Program-made: the position numbers and the translations under genes
Assembly: GCF_042652345.1 (NCBI RefSeq)
Contig: NZ_JBHSJJ010000002.1
Coordinates: forward strand, 1-64,000
DNA: 64,000 nucleotides
Origin: Negadavirga shengliensis
GTDB lineage: Bacteria; Bacteroidota; Bacteroidia; Cytophagales; Cyclobacteriaceae
Reading direction: 5' to 3'
Notes under the pieces: model-generated
Database searches by the model: none
Seen by the model: only the letters and a program-made list of their open reading frames with translations
Told to the model about the DNA's origin: nothing
In this document: one piece after another, positions 44,549 to 51,897 of the stretch
How positions within the stretch are numbered: the stretch's first letter is position 1
Layout of the letters: each line of letters starts with the position of its first letter

Positions 44549-46909
44549 ATGTGGAAAAATTACCTGACCATCGCCTGGAGAAACCTTTTGCGCAACAAGG
44601 GCTTTTCTGCCATCAACCTGACCGGACTGACATTGGGTTGCACATGCACCATCTTCATCCTTTTATGGGTGTATGATGAGCTTACGTATGACAAGTTTCA
44701 TAAGGACTACGACCACCTTCACCAGTTAATGGCCAACCGTGACTTTAATGGTCAGATTTTCACCGATCAAAACATGGTGTTGCCCCTTGCCTTCACCCTT
44801 GAAGAAGAAATACCGGAGATAGAAAAGGCTGTGGTGGTCACCCATCCCGGATCACATGTATTGGCTTATGGTGATACAAAATTCAAGAAGGAAGGGCTTA
44901 CCGTGAGCGAACACTTTTTTGATATGTTTACGTGGCAATTCATCAACGGAAACAGGGCAACTGCCCTACCCGATGCTTACGCCATTGTGTTGACCCAGTC
45001 GACGGCCGAGGCCTTGTTTGGTGATGAAAATCCCATTGACAAAATCATAAACGTCGACAATGAGTATGATGCGAAAGTTACCGCCGTAATCGCCGATGTG
45101 CCCGGAAACTCCACTTTTCAGTTTGACTTCATCAATGCCTTCAACTATTCCAATGACTACCTGAACCGAGCCATGGGGAACTGGACAAACTCCTCCTGGC
45201 GCGTATTTGTACAAACCGTGCCTGGCGTTAACTTACAGGAGGTAGCAAAAAAAATAACGGATATTAAAATTGAACGTGACCCCGGTGACAAAAACATCAG
45301 CACCTATTTCCCTTTCCCGATGAACCGGTGGAGACTGTACAGCGAATTTAAGAACGGGGAAAATACGGGAGGCATGATCGAATACGTAAGGCTTTTTTCC
45401 GTTATCGCTGTGATCATACTCCTGATCGCCTGCATCAATTTCATGAACCTTTCCACCGCCAGGTCGGAAAAAAGGGCAAAAGAGGTGGGTATACGAAAAA
45501 CGCTGGGTTCAGGCCGAAAGCAACTGATGTTACAGTTCTTTTCCGAATCCATGATACTTGCCCTAACGGCTTTTATTTTGTCCATTGCCGCGGTTTATGC
45601 AATAATGCCCGCTTTCAACACCTTGGTAAACAAAAACCTGTCTTTGGATATATCAAAGCCAATCTTCTGGATTGTATCCTTTGTCATTATCGCGTTCACC
45701 GGTATAGTGGCTGGCAGTTACCCTTCATTGTACCTTTCCTCTTTCAATCCCATAAAAACGTTGAAGGGAACTTTTCTTTCGGGGGAAAAAGCCGCTTTAC
45801 CGCGCCACATACTGGTTGTCGCGCAGTTTGTCGTTTCCATCTTACTTATTTCATCCACCATCATTGTCTACCAGCAGATACAGCATATCAAAAACAGGGA
45901 CATTGGCTATGATCCCAACAACCTGATGATGATATCCACCAGCCCGGACACGCAAAGCAATTTTTCCATCATAAAAGAGGAACTGCTAAAGACAGGGATG
46001 GTTCATTCGGTAACCAGAACGCTTTCTCCCATTACCAGCATCTGGTGGAGATCTCCCGCACCGGATTGGGAGGGAAAACCCGCGGATCTGAACATGCTTT
46101 TTGCGGGTATATATTCAGATGTGGACTTTTCAAAAACCATGGGCATCAGGATACTTGAGGGAAACGATTTTTCGGGCATGCCATCCGATTCATCTTCCAT
46201 GTTGTTGAACCTGGCTGCCGTTGAGGCCTTGGGACTGGATGACCCCGTGGGTACGGTAATGAGATACGGCAATACTGGTTATACCGTGATCGGTGTCACG
46301 GATAATGTCACCATGGACTCTCCGTTTAAACCTGTCGATCCGATGATGATCTATTTTGCCCCTGAAAGTTCTAATATAATCAGCATACGTCTCAATGAAC
46401 AGATCCCCCTACAAAGCGGACTTCAATCCATAGAAGCCATTTTCAAAGAATACAATCCGGCAGTTCCGTTAGAATACCAGTTTGTTGATCAGGAATTTGC
46501 CAAGAAATTCCTCGCCGAGGAGCTTGTAGGCAAGATTGCCAGCATTTTTGCGGCACTGGCCATTTTCATCTGCTGCATGGGTTTGGCTGGTCTCGCGTCC
46601 TTCACGGTAGAAAAACGCATTCGGGAAATTGGCATCCGAAAAGTCTTGGGCGCATCAGTCTCCCAGGTATTGCTGCTGATCTCCAAAGATTTTTTAAAGC
46701 TGGTATTGATCGCATTTTGCATAGGGGTACCTTTTGTATATTGGAAGATGAACGACTGGCTGGAAAATTACACCTATCATATTGCGATCGATATCTGGTT
46801 GTTCACTGGGGTAGGGATGATCATGCTGTTGCTGACTTTAACTGTGGTGAGCCTTCACACGCTACGCGTCGCCGTGGCCAACCCGGTGGAGAGTTTAAGG
46901 AGCGAATAG
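44549..46909 (+). CDS. Permease P8, double FtsX/MacB-like
   Basis: 786 residues; N-terminus MWKNYLTIAWRNLLRNKG. Loop motifs are KEVGIRKTLGSGR (about 310) and REIGIRKVLGAS (about 692). It ends in NPVESLRSE. It is headed by site S5 and followed 114 bp later by P9 without another site, so P8-P9 probably form one transcript. Its sequence is closest by eye to P3 and P6. Confidence 0.9.
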   Translation: MWKNYLTIAWRNLLRNKGFSAINLTGLTLGCTCTIFILLWVYDELTYDKFHKDYDHLHQLMANRDFNGQIFTDQNMVLPLAFTLEEEIPEIEKAVVVTHPGSHVLAYGDTKFKKEGLTVSEHFFDMFTWQFINGNRATALPDAYAIVLTQSTAEALFGDENPIDKIINVDNEYDAKVTAVIADVPGNSTFQFDFINAFNYSNDYLNRAMGNWTNSSWRVFVQTVPGVNLQEVAKKITDIKIERDPGDKNISTYFPFPMNRWRLYSEFKNGENTGGMIEYVRLFSVIAVIILLIACINFMNLSTARSEKRAKEVGIRKTLGSGRKQLMLQFFSESMILALTAFILSIAAVYAIMPAFNTLVNKNLSLDISKPIFWIVSFVIIAFTGIVAGSYPSLYLSSFNPIKTLKGTFLSGEKAALPRHILVVAQFVVSILLISSTIIVYQQIQHIKNRDIGYDPNNLMMISTSPDTQSNFSIIKEELLKTGMVHSVTRTLSPITSIWWRSPAPDWEGKPADLNMLFAGIYSDVDFSKTMGIRILEGNDFSGMPSDSSSMLLNLAAVEALGLDDPVGTVMRYGNTGYTVIGVTDNVTMDSPFKPVDPMMIYFAPESSNIISIRLNEQIPLQSGLQSIEAIFKEYNPAVPLEYQFVDQEFAKKFLAEELVGKIASIFAALAIFICCMGLAGLASFTVEKRIREIGIRKVLGASVSQVLLLISKDFLKLVLIAFCIGVPFVYWKMNDWLENYTYHIAIDIWLFTGVGMIMLLLTLTVVSLHTLRVAVANPVESLRSE

Positions 46910-47023
46910 GCACAAAAATCAGGAGATTGAAATAAGGTTCCAGCTTGGAAACAATGGAATCAATAATAAAAAGCAATTGATAACATTCAGGCATGCTAAC
47001 GAACCGATTAAATACGACAGCCT

Positions 47024-49426
47024 ATGTGGAAGCATCATGTTAAAATTTTCTTCAGGAATTTTTTCAAGGCAAAATTTTACCACCTGATCAGCATTTTGGG
47101 ACTTGCTGTCGGACTTGCTTTTGCTTTTTTGACCGGCAATTATCTGGCCCAGGAGGCTTCGGTGAATGCTTCCATAAAAAACCTGGAAAACCAATACCTG
47201 GTAAAAAGCCGGTGGAAGAACCCTGATCTCGGGAGGGACTTCACCGCCTTTGGTCCGTTCGGGGAAGCATTGAAAGAAAACAATCCGGATAAAGTCGCCA
47301 ATTATTACCGCTTTGATGCCATTACAAGTATAATGGTCGTAGATGACAAGGAATTCCGGGAGGAAGTACAGCTCGGAGATGCTTCGGTCATTTCCATGTT
47401 TGGGTTGCCCCTTCTTCATGGTGATCCTGACCATGCCCTGGCGGAACCCAATTCCATGGTCGTCCCTGTAGAGACCGCAAGGAAGTTTTTCGGAAAAGAA
47501 GATGTGATCGGGGAAACTGTCTTGATAGAAAACTTCAATTATGAACGGGAAGCATTTATCATAACAGGGGTATTGGATGAGATGCCAAAAAACACCGTCC
47601 TCAACATGTTTGTGGATGAATCCTCCCCCATCCTACTCCCCCCAAAAAGTGTGGGGAGAGGAAATTTTGACAACTGGAACAACCCTTATGTCGTCAATTA
47701 TGTGGAATTGATGCCTGGGGTGCAACCTGAAGAACTGGATGATGCCATCCGCCATGTCCTTCAAACCCATCTGCCAGAAGAAGTCAGGAGTCAGGTTTCC
47801 CTGTACCTGGAACCCATGCGAACGTCTTATTTCAACGCTAACAACGGCATGGTAAGGAAAGTCATTTGGGTGTTGACCCTGATCTCGGTTTTTGTGCTTT
47901 TGATGGCCGTTGTCAATTTTGTCAACCTTGCTGTAGGCAATGCATCGGCCAGGATAAAGGAAATAGGGATCCGGAAAGCCATGGGGGTCAGAAAAGCCCA
48001 GTTATTCGGACAATTTATGGCCGAGTCCATCCTGCTTTCCTCCAGCAGCATGTTGTTGGCACTGCTTTTTTATGAATTGGCCAGAACTTATTTTGGGGAA
48101 ATATTTGGCGTAAACCCCCATCCGGTCTGGTATTGGCCAGACTATTTCATCGGGGGTGCAGTTGCGTTGACAGCGGTTGTAGGTTTTTTTGGGGGTATCT
48201 ATCCATCGCTTGTCCTTTCCGGCCTGCCTTTGGTAGATTCGCTGAAAGGCAGGTTAAAATCCGTACAGGAAAATGTGTTGTTGAGAAGGTCACTCATCGT
48301 CTTCCAGATGATCGTCTCCCTGACGGTCCTGGGAACGGCCATCGTCATTTTAAAGCAGGTGGATTATTTTTTTAACACGGAATTGGGTTATTCCAGAGAT
48401 GCCATGGTCTCCCTGGTGTTGCCTCGGGAGTGGAATGAAAAGGGACTGCGGAAGATGGAAACCTTTAGGGAAAGTATCACTTCGCTCCCGGGAATAAGAA
48501 ACGCCAGCCTGTCCTATGAGCTTCCCAATGGAAGAGCGGGTTTCAGCAACAGCCTGTACAGGGAAGGGGGAAAGTCAGAGGACGCTGTATCCCTTAAAGT
48601 GCTCCAGACAGACGAGCACTATGCCCAAACTTACCAGATTGATGTATTGGCGGGACAATATTTCCACGGGGAAGCGGCTGCTTTTAAAGCAGACAGGATA
48701 GTGCTCAACGAATCGGCAGCCCGCGCCTTGGGATATACAGAACCTGAAGAAGCGATTGGAGAAAAGGTAATCTTTCAGGGATCCGAATCTCCTGTCGAAA
48801 TAGCAGGAATTGTACGTGATTTTCATTTTGAGTCCCTGCACGAGGCGATACGTCCCCTGGCATTTACCCATGTAAAGAATACCAACACTTATCGGTACCT
48901 GAATATCCGTACCGATTCTCCCCAACTTCAGTCATCGATGGGTAGTGTTGAAGCAGCATTCCGTGAGATGTTTCGAGGTGCGATCTTTGAATATGAAATG
49001 ATGGACGACACTTTCAGGAAACTGTATCATACGGAAATCCGCCTTAAAAAATCGGCATTGGCGGCGACGGTCATTGCTTTACTGATCGTCATCATGGGCA
49101 TGCTGGGCGTCGTTTCCCTGGCGCTGTCCAGGAGGGTCAAGGAACTGGGCATCCGGCAAGTCCTGGGAGCATCAGCCATACAGATTACCTCCCTGTTTTT
49201 GAAGGAATACCTTGCCATCTGGCTGGTGGCGACATTGGTTTCCCTTCCTTTGGTCGCGGCATTGATGAACAATTGGTTGGCAGGCTTCGCTTATCGAATC
49301 GAACTGCAATGGTGGATGCTGGCGGTGACGGGTTTGGCTGTTGGCACGGTAACCGTCCTTACTGTAGGTATCCGGTCCCTAAAAGCTGCCCTGATGAATC
49401 CTGTGGAGTCATTGCGGACGGAGTAA
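47024..49426 (+). CDS. Permease P9, divergent double FtsX/MacB-like
   Basis: 800 residues; N-terminus MWKHHVKIFFRNFFKAKF. Loop motifs are KEIGIRKAMGVRK (about 311) and KELGIRQVLGAS (about 705); the tail is NPVESLRTE. The first bundle contains FVNLAVGNASARI where most copies have FMNLSTARSEKR, so it belongs to a different subgroup from P8. It is probably expressed with P8. Confidence 0.9.
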   Translation: MWKHHVKIFFRNFFKAKFYHLISILGLAVGLAFAFLTGNYLAQEASVNASIKNLENQYLVKSRWKNPDLGRDFTAFGPFGEALKENNPDKVANYYRFDAITSIMVVDDKEFREEVQLGDASVISMFGLPLLHGDPDHALAEPNSMVVPVETARKFFGKEDVIGETVLIENFNYEREAFIITGVLDEMPKNTVLNMFVDESSPILLPPKSVGRGNFDNWNNPYVVNYVELMPGVQPEELDDAIRHVLQTHLPEEVRSQVSLYLEPMRTSYFNANNGMVRKVIWVLTLISVFVLLMAVVNFVNLAVGNASARIKEIGIRKAMGVRKAQLFGQFMAESILLSSSSMLLALLFYELARTYFGEIFGVNPHPVWYWPDYFIGGAVALTAVVGFFGGIYPSLVLSGLPLVDSLKGRLKSVQENVLLRRSLIVFQMIVSLTVLGTAIVILKQVDYFFNTELGYSRDAMVSLVLPREWNEKGLRKMETFRESITSLPGIRNASLSYELPNGRAGFSNSLYREGGKSEDAVSLKVLQTDEHYAQTYQIDVLAGQYFHGEAAAFKADRIVLNESAARALGYTEPEEAIGEKVIFQGSESPVEIAGIVRDFHFESLHEAIRPLAFTHVKNTNTYRYLNIRTDSPQLQSSMGSVEAAFREMFRGAIFEYEMMDDTFRKLYHTEIRLKKSALAATVIALLIVIMGMLGVVSLALSRRVKELGIRQVLGASAIQITSLFLKEYLAIWLVATLVSLPLVAALMNNWLAGFAYRIELQWWMLAVTGLAVGTVTVLTVGIRSLKAALMNPVESLRTE

Positions 49427-49535
49427 GCCATAAAAATCCAGCAAGACGGATGGCGGAATGAGAAGGGATCTGCGTAAATCCGTGCAATCAGTGGACATTC
49501 CACAATTTATTCACTCTTTAAAAACTGACCTTTAC

Positions 49536-49639
49536 TGGACATTTATGTCCGCTTAGTGTACGGAATTATCAGGTTAAATATCTGATTTATACCATTTTAC
49601 CGGCATTAGGGCCGTTTTTTGAACTGGCACGGATGTGGA
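49536..49639 (+). promoter_or_regulatory. Site S6: palindrome plus sigma-54-like element before protease
   Basis: TGGACATTTATGTCCG (49536-49551) is palindromic in its inner five pairs. CTGGCACGGATGTGGA (49624-49639) has a full -24 TGGCAC and TGG at -12. The spacing is 75 bp instead of 61-63, so this is the least regular site. No permease follows; the next gene is the retropepsin-like protein at 49749. Confidence 0.5.
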
Positions 49640-49748
49640 TTCACATCAGGACAGGATCACCTGGAATACTGTTAGCCAGTGAAACAAAGGACGATAAGAT
49701 GGTGGCGGGTCCTGTTTTAAGTTTGAATTCTAGACAAGTTCGACGGTC

Positions 49749-50267
49749 ATGTGGAAAAATAACATCCGGAAAAACACCATCCTTTTCTCTCTGATAACCC
49801 TGTCTTTGATATCGTTGTCAGTTGGGGCAGGAGCACAGGAGGAACACATGACAGCCAAACTCTGTAGCCTCCATCCTAAACCCATTATAGAAGTGGCGTT
49901 AAACGGCAAGCCGGCTTATTTCTTACTGGATACCGGGTCGGACATCAATGTGGTCAGTATCAAAGGGGCAAAAAAATACAATTTCGGGACGATGTCACGA
50001 AAAAACAGACAACATTTTGTTTCTACAGCCAATGGCCTTTTATCCGACTACATGCATGTTTACAATATGGACATGACTTTGGGCGGAATAAGACTGGAAG
50101 GGAGTTTTGTTTCATTGGACCTGGGAGTTATCGCGGACTCCATCAGACAAAAATGTGGCATTACCATAGATGGTGTACTGGGTTCGGGAACGATGAAAAC
50201 CCACCGGTTTGTGATTGATTACAACCGGGAACAAGTCGCTTTCATTGGGAGCAAAAGGCTCCCCTGA
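49749..50267 (+). CDS. Retropepsin-like aspartic protease, exported
   Basis: 172 residues. The N-terminus MWKNNIRKNTILFSLITLSL with an end near GAGAQ looks like a signal peptide. The mature domain has the aspartic-protease motif LLDTGSD (DTGS at 61-64) and a later GVLGSGTM, the hydrophobic-hydrophobic-Gly element. One catalytic Asp means it would act as a homodimer. The first codons (ATGTGGAAAAAT) match the permease starts. It stands under site S6, so it may be part of the permease regulon. Confidence 0.85.
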   Translation: MWKNNIRKNTILFSLITLSLISLSVGAGAQEEHMTAKLCSLHPKPIIEVALNGKPAYFLLDTGSDINVVSIKGAKKYNFGTMSRKNRQHFVSTANGLLSDYMHVYNMDMTLGGIRLEGSFVSLDLGVIADSIRQKCGITIDGVLGSGTMKTHRFVIDYNREQVAFIGSKRLP

Positions 50268-50490
50268 CATCTTCAGAATCCTGACGAACCATAAAAACGC
50301 ATTTCCCTCCTCCCCGCGCCAACCAACGTCAGACCACTGCTCCATATTTCCGGTCTATTTAAGTTGCTGAGAAGCCAAAACGTGACTTCTGGTTTTCCCC
50401 TATATGGACCCGGGAAAAGTTGCTTATGCCCGACAAGGCATTGGAACAATTATTGACGCAGTTAAAGGGTTGAAATAGAGTAATTGTATT

Positions 50491-51177
50491 ATGAAAAAGC
50501 TATTTGACGATCTCTGGCAGACAACTCCCGAACATCCTCTTTCCGAATTTCCTGACATCATCTCCCATGCTTACCTTCTCGTTCGGGATGAGGGAAATAT
50601 CATGTTTTACAGTACAGGACGCGAGGCCATAGATCCGGTTACGGACGAGGATGACCTTGAATATATACGGGCTTTGGGTGGCATCAGGCGCCAGTATCTC
50701 GGGCACTGGCATGAGGCCACTCCTGCTTTGGCACGCATCAAACAGATTTTTAAGTCGGACCTGTGCTGCCATACTTTGGAAGACGAAGCCATACATAAAG
50801 CATCCGGTGTACATGCCGACCTGACATTTCACGACCATGCGATGCATTTGGGAGCCATTGAAGTCATCCCGAGTCCGGGCCATACAAAGGGAAGTACCTG
50901 CTATCGTTACCAATCTCCTTATGGGAAAACCTATCTTTTTACCGGTGATACCCTGATAATTAACGACGATGGTGTCTGGAACAACGGTTATTTACCCGGA
51001 GGAGAAAGCGACAAGACCGACCTGAAAGAAACGCTGGGGATACTGCGCGAGCTGAAACCGGATGTGGTCTTCTTTGCCGCGTCAAACGACCGCTTCCCCT
51101 TCAAAGAAGTCACCAATGAAGAATGGGAATCCGCTATAGATGAAGCCATTCACCCATTGAAAAAAGAAACATCATGA
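50491..51177 (+). CDS. MBL-fold protein with incomplete metal site
   Basis: 228 residues of metallo-beta-lactamase fold. The HxHxDH motif is HWHEAT (72-77), so only the first two His remain. GHTKGST keeps His131, FTGDTL keeps Asp153, and the final His is replaced (AASND, about 196-200). At most a mononuclear or altered site is possible. Family members with full sites hydrolyse thioesters, lactones or persulfides. The stop overlaps the ATG of the following cupin (ATGA), so the two were one unit. Confidence 0.8.
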   Translation: MKKLFDDLWQTTPEHPLSEFPDIISHAYLLVRDEGNIMFYSTGREAIDPVTDEDDLEYIRALGGIRRQYLGHWHEATPALARIKQIFKSDLCCHTLEDEAIHKASGVHADLTFHDHAMHLGAIEVIPSPGHTKGSTCYRYQSPYGKTYLFTGDTLIINDDGVWNNGYLPGGESDKTDLKETLGILRELKPDVVFFAASNDRFPFKEVTNEEWESAIDEAIHPLKKETS

Positions 51178-51589
51178 ATCAAACCCGGCGGCCGTCAGTA
51201 AGGAAGTTCAGCAGTGAAGGTCAGAAGACCTGGATGACTGATGATGACCAGAAGATTCTTTTCGGAGAGTGTTGGATGAATCCGAAGACGCCAGGCTGGA
51301 TGTAACTTTCATTCGCTGGAGCAAAGGTGAGCGGGGTGAATTTGAATTTCCGCTTCCTTATGACGAAGTCTTTATTGTGACAAAGGGATCCTAAACCGTC
51401 AGGACCGCAAACCGGGAAGTAACTGCCAAAGTGGGGGAAATCCTCTACCTACAGAAGGGAGTGACAGGAGCGTATTTTTCCCATGAAGACGCTGAAATGA
51501 TTGCGGTGACCTGTCCGCCATACCGGAAAGCACTCAGAGAAGCAGGACGTGGCGATGATCTGAACCAACTCCGGGAAGTAAAACTATAA
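51174..51589 (+). pseudogene. EutQ-like cupin, broken
   Basis: From ATG 51174 the frame gives MNQTRRPSVRKFSSEGQKTW and stops after about 43 codons. A second frame carries the cupin: LDVTFIRWSKGERGEFEFPL, PYDEVFIVTKGS, an in-frame TAA (51392-51394), then TVRTANREVTAKVGEILYLQ and on to TAA 51587-51589. PYDE.F.VTKG and GE.LYL are typical of EutQ-type cupins. A frameshift plus a stop point to real decay. Its start overlaps the MBL stop by 4 bp. Confidence 0.82.
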
Positions 51590-51791
51590 ATGAAATCCGA
51601 GGATAGCGTGCTGTAACGGAAGGTTTTGGTAGGAACCATGGAATATGATTGCCCTGCTTATGCGAAAAGCTACCCATTTCTATCCTGTCTTCAAACCTAT
51701 CCGTGGCAATAGTCTCTATCTTTCTGTTCCCTTGATCCGCAGCCCTACTCTCAAAGTTCATAGAAATTCTCTCTTGTCTTTCGCCCGTCAA
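51590..51791. other. Intergenic region upstream of S7
   Basis: No gene with recognisable features is seen; it leads into the regulatory site of P10. Confidence 0.4.
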
Positions 51792-51882
51792 CGGACAATT
51801 TTGTCCGCCGAAACTAGCAAAATCATAGATAAAACCGGGATTCAGGACGATTTGAAGGGTTTTAGGTTGGCACAAAACTGGT
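51792..51882 (+). promoter_or_regulatory. Site S7: perfect palindrome plus sigma-54-like promoter of P10
   Basis: CGGACAATTTTGTCCG (51792-51807) is a perfect 6-bp inverted repeat. TTGGCACAAAACTGGT (51867-51882) carries a consensus -24 but an imperfect -12; GTGC lies 2 bp further on. The spacing is 62 bp. The expected transcription start (about 51893) is only a few bases from the P10 ATG at 51898, so the mRNA would be nearly leaderless. Confidence 0.68.
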
Positions 51883-51897
51883 GCATGTCCACTTACC

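Noticed and set aside
50363..50473. 37-codon open frame ending MPDKALEQLLTQLKG as a gene remnant
   Set aside because: There is no start codon at its head and no family I can name; it could be the tail of a lost gene, but the evidence is too thin.
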